DNA of 39,402 nt from Marinimicrococcus sp033875255 (lineage in GTDB: Bacteria > Pseudomonadota > Alphaproteobacteria > Geminicoccales > Geminicoccaceae), in contig JAWZSN010000037.1 in assembly GCA_033875255.1 (NCBI GenBank), positions 1 through 39,402 on the forward strand, given 5' to 3'. Shown in pieces: positions 1-9,371 of this stretch. A model generated the notes under the pieces. The model did not search any database. It was not told the DNA's origin and saw only the letters and a program-made list of their open reading frames with translations. Both the position numbers and the translations under genes were made by a program. Positions within the stretch are counted from its first letter, which is position 1. Each line of letters opens with the position of its first letter.

Positions 1-274
1 AACCGGACCAGACAGGTCGCTACCACACCTCTCGAAGATGCGCTCACGGCAGGCTTCCCAGCCGCCGCCTGCACATCCCCTCTACATCAACAATCACGAT
101 GTCAAAGAGCACCGGTCGTCCGCAGCGGCTACCCGGCCGCAAGAGACAACCTCCCTCGTGCGCGGCAGCACCACCGCCGCGCCACGGCCGGAGATATACC
201 CACCGCCCCCGCGCCACGCAAGAGGCTTTCGTGACGATTCGGCGATATTCGCTGCGGCAGGATGGCCGGGCCTG
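1..274. other. Left-edge stretch without a recognised gene
   Basis: I find no convincing gene here. Open frames crossing this stretch are mirror images of the glycosyltransferase to the right or have low-complexity translations. It is less GC-rich around positions 80-120 than the genes to the right. The only structured element next to it is the terminator at 275-292. It may contain the end of a gene cut by the window edge, but nothing I can identify. Confidence 0.5.
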
Positions 275-292
275 AAAACCGGCGTTCGCCGG
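275..292 (-). terminator. Intrinsic terminator after the GT39 gene
   Basis: Read on the minus strand, a 6-bp perfect GC stem (CCGGCG / CGCCGG) with a 2-nt loop is followed by TTTT. It lies 18 nt beyond the stop codon of the membrane glycosyltransferase and would end the leftward transcript of the glycosyltransferase and c-di-GMP genes. Confidence 0.75.
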
Positions 293-310
293 CGAGCCCG
301 CCCTTGCGCC

Positions 311-1951
311 TCAAGACCTCCCGAGGCGCTCTCGTACCTCCCGGCAGGCCGCCGTGGACCCGGGCTCGGCGGTGGTCCAGCGCCAGGCGCGAAAGCGCAG
401 GCCGGCCGGCAGCGGCAGCGCCTCGGCGCGCCGCACCAGGAGATTGGCGACCTTCTCGTCGAGGGTCGCGGGATCGCGCCAGAACGCCTCCTCGCTCACC
501 ACGAGGCCGCTGGCAAAACAACCCATGAGCCGGTCCAGCGTCGCCGCCTCGGCGATCACCGGACGCCCGGTGCGGTAGTCGCGGGCGAAGGGCTCGCCCT
601 CCTCGCTGACCTCCATGAGCCGCGAATGGCTGATCAAAAGATCGTAGCGGCCGAGATAGCGCAAGGCGGCCAGCTCGTTGGTGACGAGGACGAGCTCCGC
701 CGTCTCGAGCTCTGGCCCGAGCGCCGCGCCCAGCCGCTCCCAGCCGGGCCAGGCCGGCTGCGGCGGCACCCGGAGGTCGGCCAGCATCGCCACGCTGCGC
801 ACGACCGCGGCATTGGCGAGGAAGGCAAAGAGCAGAAAGACGACAAGCCCGCCTTGCACCACCCGCCGGCGCGGCCCGGGTAGCGGCAGGCGCGCCAGGC
901 GGCGCACCGCAAAGGCGCGCAGCGCCGGCCAGCAGCCCGCCAGCGCCAGGCCGAACAGGGCGAAGAGGAAGGGCCAGGCATAGGCCAGGTAGCGGGTGTC
1001 CTTGAGGCCGCCGAAGGACTGCAGGAGCACGCTTGTGCCAAAGACGCAGATCGCGAGCAGGGCCGGACGCGGCGCCGCCCGCCAGGCGAGCAGCGCCAGC
1101 ACTGGCACCACGGGCCACAAGGAAGGGTAATAGAGAGCCAGCCAGAGATGATAGAACCAGACCTGGTTACGCGTCGCCTCGGCCCATGGCGGGGTCCAGC
1201 GATAAAGCCCCAGCAGCTGCCCGCCCAAAGGGGTGGCGAAGAGCAAAGCGAGGCCGGCGAGACCCGCCACCAGGCCCAGCAGGAGCAGGCTGCGGCGGCG
1301 CGCCGGCGGCAGGCCCGCGAGCCACGGCAGGAGCCAGGCCAGCGCGAACCACAGACCGAGCCCCACGAGGCCGATCAGCGAGGCCGGCTGGACCAGCACC
1401 GCGAGGGCCAGGCAGAGCAGGCCGACCCCGCCGGCGATCAGCCGCCAGGCCGGTCGCAGCCGCCCCATCACCGCGCCTTCCACCGCCACCGCGCCGATCA
1501 GGAACAGCAACTCCTGGATGGCGTAGAAACGGGCGAAGCGGGCGAGCTCGAGGGTAAAGGGAGCGGTCGCGAACAGCAGGGCCGCGGTCCAGGCGGCGGC
1601 GCGTCCGGCGGTGGCGTGGAGCCAGCGGAAGAGCAGCAGGGTGGAAAGGGCGGCGGCCAGCACCGAGGGCAGCCGGGCGATCCACAGCTCGCTCTGCCCG
1701 AAAAGGTCGAACAGCCCGGCCACCAGCAGCGTGAACCACAGGCCGCGGCGATACTCGCCCTCGGCGATCACCGGCTCGCCGGTGGCGAGCCAACCCTGGG
1801 CCGCCAGGAGGTGGTAGAGCTCGTCGAAATGGGCCGGCAGGTCGAGATTGATCGCGAAGAGGGCCAGAGCGCCGACGAACAGGAGCGGCATCGCCCAGCC
1901 AGGCGGCGCCTCCCTCGTGAGCGGCACGGCGGCGGGGCGGAGGACCGGCAT
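311..1951 (-). CDS. Membrane glycosyltransferase, GT39/PMT-like (GT-C fold)
   Basis: Predicted integral-membrane glycosyltransferase of about 546 residues that would transfer a sugar from a polyprenyl-phosphate donor on the periplasmic face. The first hydrophobic segment (about residues 20-37) is followed by an outer loop with HFDELYH; D43-E44 match the acidic pair typical of ArnT/PMT-type GT-C enzymes. About ten further hydrophobic segments fill residues 70-400, followed by a soluble C-terminal region of about 140 residues. Start: ATG at 1951 lies 14 nt beyond the stop of the upstream GT4 gene; an in-frame ATG at 1978 would overlap that gene and add nine residues, and neither has a strong ribosome site. 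The two genes are almost certainly co-transcribed. The substrate (glycan, lipid or protein) cannot be read from sequence. Confidence 0.85.
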   Translation of the reverse strand: MPVLRPAAVPLTREAPPGWAMPLLFVGALALFAINLDLPAHFDELYHLLAAQGWLATGEPVIAEGEYRRGLWFTLLVAGLFDLFGQSELWIARLPSVLAAALSTLLLFRWLHATAGRAAAWTAALLFATAPFTLELARFARFYAIQELLFLIGAVAVEGAVMGRLRPAWRLIAGGVGLLCLALAVLVQPASLIGLVGLGLWFALAWLLPWLAGLPPARRRSLLLLGLVAGLAGLALLFATPLGGQLLGLYRWTPPWAEATRNQVWFYHLWLALYYPSLWPVVPVLALLAWRAAPRPALLAICVFGTSVLLQSFGGLKDTRYLAYAWPFLFALFGLALAGCWPALRAFAVRRLARLPLPGPRRRVVQGGLVVFLLFAFLANAAVVRSVAMLADLRVPPQPAWPGWERLGAALGPELETAELVLVTNELAALRYLGRYDLLISHSRLMEVSEEGEPFARDYRTGRPVIAEAATLDRLMGCFASGLVVSEEAFWRDPATLDEKVANLLVRRAEALPLPAGLRFRAWRWTTAEPGSTAACREVRERLGRS

Positions 1952-1964
1952 CGTTGCGGTATCT

Positions 1965-3215
1965 CTAGCTCGGGCCATGGGCATTCCGCGGTGCTGGAGA
2001 GCTGCCGGCCAGCAGCCGCTGGTAGAGCGACAAGAGGTTGGCGGCCTGGCTTTCCCAATTGTAGCGCTCGCGCACGAGGCGGCGGCCGCGCTCGCCCATG
2101 GCGCCGGCCAGGGCGGGATCGGCGGCGAGCCGGGCGACGGCGGCCTGGGCCGCTGGCGTGTCGCCGGGGGGCACGCACAGGCCCACCTCGTTGCCTTCGA
2201 CCAGCTCGCGCCACACCGGGAAGCCGGAGGCCACGACCGGCAGGCCGGCGGCCATGTACTCGAAGATCTTGGTGACCTCCTTCTCGCGCGAGTGGGGAGT
2301 GTCCTCGAAGAGGGCGAGCCCGGCGGTCCAGGCCTGGCCGTAAGCCTCGAGGATGCGCTCGAAGGGCAGCGGCGCGCCGACCCCCTCCATGACCAGCCGG
2401 TGCGGGTCGGGACAGTGCCGGCGCATCGCCGCGGCGAGATCGGGCGGGCAGCGCCCCAGGCAGTGCAGCGCCCCGCCCTCGGGCAGGGCGGCGGCCAGGG
2501 CCGCCAGGCCCAGCGCCCCGCGGTCGGCCGAGAGATTGCCGGTATAGAGCAGGCGCGGGCGCCGTGGCGGCTGCCGCCCGCCTTGCGGCATGGAAGCCTC
2601 GATGCCGGCGAAGGCGTCGCGCCGCGGATAGTTGAGCACCGGCACCGCTTCGGGCAGCCAGCGGGCATAGTAGCGCTCGGCGATCACCACCGCCGAGAGG
2701 CCGCGCACCGCCAACCGCTCGGCCAGCCGGTAGAGCGGCCCGACGATGCGGCCGACGCCGGGCGGCAGATAGGGGACCAGCGCCAGCGAGGTCACATAGT
2801 CCTCGTGGACGTCGAAGACCACCGGCCGACGGGTCACAAGCCGCAGCAGCAGACCCCAGGGCAACAGCTCGGGGTCGTGAAGATGATAGAGGTCGGCGCG
2901 TTCCTCGAGGGCCGCGCGGAACACCCGCCAGGCGGTGCCGGTGACCCGGCCGAGCCGCCCCCCGGCAGGCTTCACGGCGCGCAGCCGCACGCCGTGATAC
3001 TGCTCGTCCCGCTCGTGGGCGACGATCAGCACGGTCTCGTGACCGGCGGCGGCGAGGCTCGCGCACTCCTTGAAAAGAATGCGGTTGTCGTGGGCCGGGT
3101 GGACCGAGCTCAGATGCGCGATCCTGGCCGGCCGCTGGGGGGCTGCTGGCTGCACGGCCGCGGACGATAGCGATGCCGGGCGGCGGCGACCAGCGGCGCC
3201 GGCGGCAAGGCACAC
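1965..3215 (-). CDS. Glycosyltransferase, GT4 (GT-B fold)
   Basis: Cytosolic retaining glycosyltransferase, up to 416 residues. The N-terminal Rossmann half begins at about residue 31 (RIAHLSSVHP) and contains LYHLHDPELL near 109-118. The C-terminal half begins with LLYTGNLSADRG near 222-233. The GT4 donor-site motif is at 311-330: EKEVTKIFEYMAAGLPVVAS, with the Glu-x7-Glu pattern. The start is unsettled. The longest frame begins with GTG at 3215; another GTG at 3155 is closer to the first beta strand. Neither has a clear Shine-Dalgarno sequence. The gene sits 30 bp after the REC-EAL gene and 13 bp before the GT39 gene, so it probably belongs to the same leftward unit. Donor and acceptor are unknown. 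Confidence 0.85.
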   Translation of the reverse strand: MCLAAGAAGRRRPASLSSAAVQPAAPQRPARIAHLSSVHPAHDNRILFKECASLAAAGHETVLIVAHERDEQYHGVRLRAVKPAGGRLGRVTGTAWRVFRAALEERADLYHLHDPELLPWGLLLRLVTRRPVVFDVHEDYVTSLALVPYLPPGVGRIVGPLYRLAERLAVRGLSAVVIAERYYARWLPEAVPVLNYPRRDAFAGIEASMPQGGRQPPRRPRLLYTGNLSADRGALGLAALAAALPEGGALHCLGRCPPDLAAAMRRHCPDPHRLVMEGVGAPLPFERILEAYGQAWTAGLALFEDTPHSREKEVTKIFEYMAAGLPVVASGFPVWRELVEGNEVGLCVPPGDTPAAQAAVARLAADPALAGAMGERGRRLVRERYNWESQAANLLSLYQRLLAGSSPAPRNAHGPS

Positions 3216-3245
3216 CCGGATGGCTCGCGCTACCCGGACCGGGGC

Positions 3246-4406
3246 CTAGAAATCGCGGACGAACCCCGCATAGCCCGCCGGCGGCTGCGGCCGGGCGAAG
3301 AAGAAACCCTGGCCGACATCGCATCCCAGCCCGCTCAGCGCTTCCAGGTCCTCGACATTCTCGATCCCCTCGCCGACCGCGCGGGCCGAGAGATTGTGGG
3401 CGAGATCGACGATCGCCTTGACGATGGTCCGCTCCTTGGGGACCACCGCGCAGCCCTTGACGAAGCAGCGGTCGATCTTGAGCTCGGCGAAGGGGATCTC
3501 GCGCAGCAGCGCCAGCGAGGTGAAGCCGGTGCCGAAATCGTCGATGGAAAGCTCGACGCCGTAGATCCGGGCCTTGGTGGCGGCCAGGAAGATGCTCTCG
3601 ACGTCGCTCATCAGCTCGTCCTCGGTCATCTCGACCACCAGCCTTCCGGCCCCCTGGCGGCGCGCCACCTCGCACAGCCGCTCGCACACCGCCCCATCGA
3701 CGAAGCTCGAGGCCGGCATGTTGATGGCGATGCTCGAGAACAGGTCCGGCCAGGCCTCGAGGTCGGCCTCGACGCGGTCGAGCACGGCCAGGGTCACCCG
3801 CCGCATGCGCTCGCCGCCGACCCCGCGCAGGAAACTGTCGGGGCCGAGCACGCCAAAGAAGGGATGGCGCAGCCGCAAGAGCGCCTCGCAGCCCAGCACG
3901 CGCCGCTCGCGCAGGCCGATCTTGGGCTGGTACCACATCTCGAGGCGGCCCTCCTCGAGGGCCTGGTCGAGATCCGGCGGCCCCAGCGTGCTGCCCAGCC
4001 CGACATGCTCGACCAGTCGCTCGCGCAGCTCGCCGCCGCGAAACGGCTTGCGCAGATGCGGCAGCATGGCGAGGCCGAGGCGCCGGCCGACGCTGCCCAC
4101 CTGCTCGATGGTCGCCTCGTCGAGACCGCTGATCAGCAGCACCGCCCCGTCATAGCGCAGGGCGGCGAGGCGGCGCAGCAGGTCGACGGCATCGGCCCCG
4201 GCCAGCGAGATATCCATGATGACGAGCCGCGGCAGCTCCTGCCCGAGGCCCGCCTCGATCGCCGGCAGGTCGTCGAAGCAGCGCACCTCGAAGCCCATGC
4301 CCGAGAGCGCCAGCTCGACGAAGCTCAAGATGCCCTTCTCGTCGTCGACCACGTAGCAGAGCGGCCGCGGCTCCTGCGCCGGCCGCTCGCGCTCGATCGT
4401 CTTCAT
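3246..4406 (-). CDS. Response regulator with EAL c-di-GMP phosphodiesterase output (REC-EAL)
   Basis: 386 residues. Receiver domain at about 15-130: acidic pair D21-D22, phospho-acceptor D65 (VIMDIS), conserved Ser near 93 and Lys near 120 (LRKPF). EAL domain at about 145-386 with every catalytic signature: E174 (CEALLRLRHP), N229, E259 with E262, D289-D290 (DDFGTG), K310, E346 (EGIE) and Q366. I therefore expect active hydrolysis of c-di-GMP to pGpG, controlled by phosphorylation. ATG at 4406 is preferred because GGTGA lies 5 nt upstream; an upstream in-frame start would add ten unrelated residues. A histidine kinase is encoded 2.5 kb upstream on the same strand and is a possible partner, but pairing is inference. 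Confidence 0.93.
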   Translation of the reverse strand: MKTIERERPAQEPRPLCYVVDDEKGILSFVELALSGMGFEVRCFDDLPAIEAGLGQELPRLVIMDISLAGADAVDLLRRLAALRYDGAVLLISGLDEATIEQVGSVGRRLGLAMLPHLRKPFRGGELRERLVEHVGLGSTLGPPDLDQALEEGRLEMWYQPKIGLRERRVLGCEALLRLRHPFFGVLGPDSFLRGVGGERMRRVTLAVLDRVEADLEAWPDLFSSIAINMPASSFVDGAVCERLCEVARRQGAGRLVVEMTEDELMSDVESIFLAATKARIYGVELSIDDFGTGFTSLALLREIPFAELKIDRCFVKGCAVVPKERTIVKAIVDLAHNLSARAVGEGIENVEDLEALSGLGCDVGQGFFFARPQPPAGYAGFVRDF

Positions 4407-4510
4407 TATGTTCACCAGCAGCAGCCTTGCGACCAAGTGTCGGCGATCCTAGGCAGGCCCCTGCCTTGCGTCACCCCGTCTGCGCGGCCGGGTCGCAAGC
4501 GCCTTGCGGC

Positions 4511-6745
4511 TCAGGCCGCCTGGGCCGGCAGCGCAAGACGGCCGGTACGCAGCAGTGGCGCGATGCCGGCAGCCGGCTGCGGCGAGGCGAACAGCCGGCC
4601 CTGGGCCATGGTGCAGCCCTCGCGGCGCAGCCAGGCGAGCTGCTCGGCGCTTTCCACCCCGACCGCCACCAGCTCGCGCCCCAGCGCCCCGGCCAGCGCC
4701 AGGGCGGCACGCACCAAGGCGGCGGCAACCGGGTCGGCCGGGGCGGCGCGCACCAGCGCCCCCTCGAGCTTGACCCGGCGTACCGGCAGGCGGCGCAGCG
4801 CCAGCAGGCCGCCGCTCTCGGCACCGAAACGATCGAGGGCGGTAGTGATGCCGGCCGCCTGCAGACGCTCGAGGATCTGCGGCAGGCGCTGGAGGCGGGC
4901 CTCGCCGAGGCCTATCTCGGCGATCTCGAGGCACAGACGGTCCGGCGCGAGGCCGACTTCTTCAAGAAGCGCCGCGAGGCGCTTGTGGAAATCGTGGCGG
5001 CACAGCTCGGCGGTCTCCATGTTGACCGCGAGGATGCCGGGCTCGAGGCCGGCGGCGCGCCATGCCCCGGCATCGGCGGCCGCCAGGCGCAGCACCCGCT
5101 CGCCCAGCGCCTCGGCCATGCCGCTCTGCCCGGCGGCCGCCAGGAAGGCGTCGGGGGACAGCAGACCGAGGCGCGGGTGGCGCCAGCGCAGCAGCGCCTC
5201 GAGACCGAGAATGCGACCGTCGGCCAGGGCGACCTCGGGCTGGTAGCAGAGGAACAGCTGGTCCTCCTCCAGCGCCCGGGCGAGTTCCTCTTCCAGCGTG
5301 CGGCGCTCCTCGACCCGCCGGCGCAGCGCCTGGCCGAAGAAGCGCCAGTCGCCGCGGCCTGCCGCCTTGGCCTCGTAGAGAGCAAGATCGGCGTTCTTCA
5401 AAAGCTCCTCGGCGCTATCGCCGTCGGCCGGGAAGAGGGTGATGCCGATGCTGGTGCCGGTGTGGATCAGCCTTCCCTCGTGGGCGACCGGCTCGGCCAG
5501 CGCCGTCACCAGCGAGCGCGCCACCTGGGCGGCATCCTCGGGCCCGCCGGGCTCGCCCAGGATCACCGCGAACTCGTCGCCGCCGAGCCGGGCCAGGGTG
5601 TCCTCCGGGCGCAGCCGGGCGCGCAGCCGGCTGGCCACCACGTAGAGCAGCGCGTCGCCGGCATCGTGGCCCAGCGTGTCGTTGACGTTCTTGAAATTGT
5701 CGAGGTCGAGCAGCAGCAGGGCGCCCCCTGCCTTGTCTCGGCCCCCGGCGGCGAGGCGACGCTCGAGCCGGTCGTTGAACAGCAGCCGGTTGGGCAGGCC
5801 GGTGAGCTGGTCGTGATGGGCGAGGTGGCGGATCCGCTCCTCGCCCTTCTTGCGCTCGGTGATGTCCTGGGTGATGCCGAACAGGAAGGCGCCGCCGCCG
5901 GAACGCCGGCGCAGCTCGCCATGCGTCCAGATGTGGCGGATCCGCCCGCCCGGCCGGCCAAGGCGCAGCTCGACCCGGCAGGTGCCGGTGCGCGACAGCC
6001 GCTCGATGGCGGCGCGCAGCCGGCGGCGGTCGGCCGGGTGGACCGCCTCCAGGAGGAAGCGGCAGTCCAGCGCCTCCTCGACATCGAGGCCGAGGATGCG
6101 GCGCAGCTCGAGGGAGCACACGAGGGTCCCGCCGGCCGCCTCCCACTTCCAGTGGCCGAGCCGGCCGCAGCGCTGCGCCTCGAGCAGCAGCCGCTCGCTC
6201 TCGCGCAGCTCCTCCTCGACCCGGCGGCGCTCCTCGAGCTCGCCCATCGCCCGCTGGCCGGCGCGACGCAGCTCGAGCTGGTCCATCACCAGGCCGGCGA
6301 GATCACCCAAAAGCGCCAGCTCGGCGGGCTCAAGCCGGCGCGGCCGGCGGTCGAGAACGCACAGCGTGCCAAGCGGCAGCCCCTCGGGGCCCACCAGCGG
6401 CACGCCGGCGTAGAAGCGGATGTGCGGCTCGCCGGTGACCATGGTGTGGCTGGCGAAGCGGGGGTCGAGCTGCGCGTCGGGGACCTGCATGACCCGGTCC
6501 TCGAGGATGGTCCAGGCGCAAAAGGCCAGACGGCGCGGAGTCTCCTCGAGCGCCACGCCGTGCCGCGCCTTGAACCACTGGCGCTGCTCGTCGAGCAGCG
6601 AGACCAGCACCATCGGCATGTCGAGCAGACGGGCGGCAAGCCGGACGATACGGTCGAAACCCTCCTCGGGCGGCGTGTCGAGCACCGCATAGCGTCGAAG
6701 GGCGGCAAGCCGCTCGCTTTCATTGTCCGGGAAGGGCGCGCTCAT
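4511..6745 (-). CDS. GAF-PAS-GGDEF-EAL protein, diguanylate cyclase with degenerate EAL domain
   Basis: 744-residue soluble protein. GAF domain at about 10-160 (the VLDTPPEEGFDRIVRLAA start is typical of bacterial GAF-GGDEF proteins), linker helix 160-190, PAS/PAC at about 190-300 (ends ITQDITERKK), GGDEF at about 305-475, EAL at about 480-735. The cyclase site is intact: G388-G389-D390-E391-F392, with an RxxD inhibitory site (R379 to D382) exactly five residues before it. The EAL domain keeps E516, N575, E607, E610, K659 and Q715, but the metal-binding DD pair reads D638-R639 and the EGVE glutamate is V695, so phosphodiesterase activity is doubtful. ATG at 6745 follows a GAGAAG-type purine stretch. 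The 127 bp upstream of it are AT-rich and probably carry its promoter. Confidence 0.93.
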   Translation of the reverse strand: MSAPFPDNESERLAALRRYAVLDTPPEEGFDRIVRLAARLLDMPMVLVSLLDEQRQWFKARHGVALEETPRRLAFCAWTILEDRVMQVPDAQLDPRFASHTMVTGEPHIRFYAGVPLVGPEGLPLGTLCVLDRRPRRLEPAELALLGDLAGLVMDQLELRRAGQRAMGELEERRRVEEELRESERLLLEAQRCGRLGHWKWEAAGGTLVCSLELRRILGLDVEEALDCRFLLEAVHPADRRRLRAAIERLSRTGTCRVELRLGRPGGRIRHIWTHGELRRRSGGGAFLFGITQDITERKKGEERIRHLAHHDQLTGLPNRLLFNDRLERRLAAGGRDKAGGALLLLDLDNFKNVNDTLGHDAGDALLYVVASRLRARLRPEDTLARLGGDEFAVILGEPGGPEDAAQVARSLVTALAEPVAHEGRLIHTGTSIGITLFPADGDSAEELLKNADLALYEAKAAGRGDWRFFGQALRRRVEERRTLEEELARALEEDQLFLCYQPEVALADGRILGLEALLRWRHPRLGLLSPDAFLAAAGQSGMAEALGERVLRLAAADAGAWRAAGLEPGILAVNMETAELCRHDFHKRLAALLEEVGLAPDRLCLEIAEIGLGEARLQRLPQILERLQAAGITTALDRFGAESGGLLALRRLPVRRVKLEGALVRAAPADPVAAALVRAALALAGALGRELVAVGVESAEQLAWLRREGCTMAQGRLFASPQPAAGIAPLLRTGRLALPAQAA

Positions 6746-6872
6746 CTTCTCTTGTACTGCAATGCGCGCCACGGTTATCGAAACGGCGCCACAAGGCGCT
6801 CAATGCCGCATTGGCTAAATCCTTGCAACACAAGAGTTTCTCGACAGAACTATATTAAAATTACGGAAAGTT

Positions 6873-9356
6873 TTATTTGTCGCGACGTGGTACTGCAGGT
6901 GCCTTCGGCAACAGCAAGCTCACCTTGGTGCCGTGCCCGGGATGGCTGGCGATCCGCACCAGGCCGCGCGACTGGCGGGCGAAGCCGTAGACCATGGGGA
7001 GTCCGAGGCCGCTGCCCTTGCCCGGCGGCTTGGTGGTGAAGAAGGGCTCGAAGACGCGCGCCAGCACCTCGCGGTCCATGCCGCTGCCGGTATCGGCGAC
7101 GGCAAGCTCGACATAGCAGCCGGGCTCGATCTCCTCGCCGGCCTCGCCTTCCTCGAGCCGCCTGTTGGCAGCGCAGAGGCTAAGGGTGCCGGTGGCGGGC
7201 CCACCCGCCTTGGGGGTCATGGCGTCGCGGCCGTTGACCGCGAGATTGACGAGCGCGCTCTCGAGCTGGCCACGGTCGGCCAGCACCGGCCACAGCCCCG
7301 GCTCCTCGACGCGCTCGAGACGGATGCCGGCCCCCAGCGTGTGCTCGAGCAGCGGCGCCAGCCCGTCGAGCAGGGCTGCGACATCGAGCGGGCGCGGCGC
7401 CAGGGGCTTGCGGCGGGCAAAGGCGAGCAGCCGGTCGACCAGGTCGGCGGCGCGCTGGGCGGCCTCCAGGCCGAGGCTGGCGCAGCGCTGCAGGGCCGGC
7501 TCGTGGCCGAGCTGCTCGGCCAGGAGCTCGGCATTGCCGAGGATCACGGTCAAAAGATTGTTGAGATCGTGCGCCACGCCGCCGGTGAGCTGGCCCATCG
7601 CCTCCATCTTCTGCGCCTGGCGCAGCTGCGCCTCGGTCTCGAGGCGCTCGGTGATGTCGCGGAAATAGACGGCAAGACCGCCCTTGTGGGGAAAAGCGCG
7701 GATCTCGAGCCAGCGCTCGAGGGAGGGGTGCAGGAGCTCGAGCTCGACCGGCCTTCCCTCCTCGAGGGCCCGGTGGAAGGCGGCATGAACCGGCAGCCCG
7801 ACGGTCTCGGGGAAGGCCTCCCAGAGCGGATGGCCGATGAGCTGGTCGACCGGGCGGCCGAGCAGCTGCTCGGCGCGCCGGTTGCAGTGGGTGAAGCGCC
7901 AGCCATGGTCGAGGCTGCAGAAGGCGTCCGACATCGCCTCGAAGATTCCGGCTATCTCGGCGCGCGCCGCCTCGGCCTCGGCCGCCGCCCGGGCGCGGGC
8001 CTCGAGCAGGCGGATGTTCTCGAGCTGCACCGCGGCGATCCGCGCCAGCTGGGTGAGAACCGCCTGCTCGTCGGCGCTGCGCGGGGCCCCCTCCAGCGCA
8101 ATCAGCCCGAGCCGGCTGCCGTCGGCGGCGCACAGCATCAGCCTGGCAGCACCGTCGGCCTCGCCCGCCGCCCCGGCCTGCACCCCGCCGGCGAGCCGCA
8201 CCCTGGCACCGCGCCCGGGAAAGAGCTCCTCGAGCACGGCAGCGAGGCGCGCTGCCAGCGGCTCGGCGGCACGCGCCGCCGGCAGCTCGCCCGAGGCGGC
8301 CGCCAGCCGGGCCAGCCGGGCCGAGTGGGCCTGGGCGGCCCGCTGCCGGGCATCGATCGCGCGCTTGATCAGGACGGCCCCGCCGAGCAGCACGATCAGC
8401 AGGACCGCCGCCATCGTCCCCTCGCTGCGCAGCTGGCGGCGCCACCCGGCCAGGAGATCGTCGAGGCCGAGTCCGACATGGACCAGCAGCGGCTGGCCGG
8501 GCAGGCGCCGGTAGGCGACCAGTCGGATCCCGCCGTCCTCGCTCCCCCCGGCGCCCAGGAAGGTGCCCCGGGCGGCCGGCGGCAGGAGGATCGGCGCGCC
8601 GCCGACCGGCTGCCGGACGAGCGGTATCCCGTCGGTCCGGGCCAGCCCCACCACGCCCTGCGGACCGACCTCGAGGGCGTCGTAGAAGTTCTGCAGCCGG
8701 GTCAGGTCGAGCAGCGCCACGAGGGTGCCGGCGCGCCCGCCGTCGCGATCGAGCAGCCGCCGCCCGACGGCCAGCACCGGCCAGCCGGCATGGAGGCCGA
8801 AACGGGCGATCGAGGGAGCGCCCAGAAGAAGCTGGTCGCTGCTGCCGGGCGGCGGCGCGGCGAGCGCGGCCGCCGAGGCCGGCCGCAGATCCTCCGGCCG
8901 GGAGGCGTGCGAGCTGTGCAGCAGGCGGCCTTCGGCATCGAGCACCAGCAGGGCCACGACATCCTCGATGTCCTGTTGACGCTCCTCGAGCAGGCCGTGC
9001 AGGACCGGCGCCAGCGCCGGATCCTCGAGCCGTTCCACGGGCAGGAGCGGGGCCAGCTCGTCCAGCGCCGTGGCGAGGCTGCCGAAGGTCTGGGCGGCAT
9101 GCTGCTCGAGACTCGCAGCGAGATTACCGGCCTCGCGCCGGCCGGACTCCATGGCGGTCTCGTGGCCTCGCCAGGCCTGGACGATGAAGACCGCGAGGAT
9201 CATCGCGGCCAGCAGGCCGTTGACGGCCACAAACAGCCGTCCGGGGCCGCGCGGAGCATCGGCGGGCAAGAATGGGTCCTGTGCGGGTTGCGGCTGGCCC
9301 GGCTGAAGCCGGACAGGCGAGGCTTGCAGCTCGCCGCCATGCCGGCAAGAAGACAA
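6873..9356 (-). CDS. Membrane sensor histidine kinase (Cache-like, GAF, PAS, HisKA, HATPase)
   Basis: Up to 827 residues. Membrane segment at about 43-62, periplasmic sensor of roughly 250 residues (PDC/Cache-like by size and position), second membrane segment at about 315-331, GAF-like region 345-450, PAS 465-572, HisKA with H596 (GGVAHDLNNLL), HATPase with N box (VNLAVNGRDAM), G1 (VADTGSGMD), F box (FEPFFTTK) and G2 (GKGSGLGLPMVYGF). There is no receiver domain. No ATG precedes the first membrane segment. TTG at 9356 is the longest start, while TTG at 9269 has an AGGA 7 nt upstream and gives a more compact N-terminus. It begins 15 nt after the 89-aa gene and shares an operon with the LapG-like protease. 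Cognate regulator unknown; the REC-EAL protein is one candidate. Confidence 0.9.
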   Translation of the reverse strand: MSSCRHGGELQASPVRLQPGQPQPAQDPFLPADAPRGPGRLFVAVNGLLAAMILAVFIVQAWRGHETAMESGRREAGNLAASLEQHAAQTFGSLATALDELAPLLPVERLEDPALAPVLHGLLEERQQDIEDVVALLVLDAEGRLLHSSHASRPEDLRPASAAALAAPPPGSSDQLLLGAPSIARFGLHAGWPVLAVGRRLLDRDGGRAGTLVALLDLTRLQNFYDALEVGPQGVVGLARTDGIPLVRQPVGGAPILLPPAARGTFLGAGGSEDGGIRLVAYRRLPGQPLLVHVGLGLDDLLAGWRRQLRSEGTMAAVLLIVLLGGAVLIKRAIDARQRAAQAHSARLARLAAASGELPAARAAEPLAARLAAVLEELFPGRGARVRLAGGVQAGAAGEADGAARLMLCAADGSRLGLIALEGAPRSADEQAVLTQLARIAAVQLENIRLLEARARAAAEAEAARAEIAGIFEAMSDAFCSLDHGWRFTHCNRRAEQLLGRPVDQLIGHPLWEAFPETVGLPVHAAFHRALEEGRPVELELLHPSLERWLEIRAFPHKGGLAVYFRDITERLETEAQLRQAQKMEAMGQLTGGVAHDLNNLLTVILGNAELLAEQLGHEPALQRCASLGLEAAQRAADLVDRLLAFARRKPLAPRPLDVAALLDGLAPLLEHTLGAGIRLERVEEPGLWPVLADRGQLESALVNLAVNGRDAMTPKAGGPATGTLSLCAANRRLEEGEAGEEIEPGCYVELAVADTGSGMDREVLARVFEPFFTTKPPGKGSGLGLPMVYGFARQSRGLVRIASHPGHGTKVSLLLPKAPAVPRRDK

Positions 9357-9371
9357 GCGGCCGCGCCCGCC

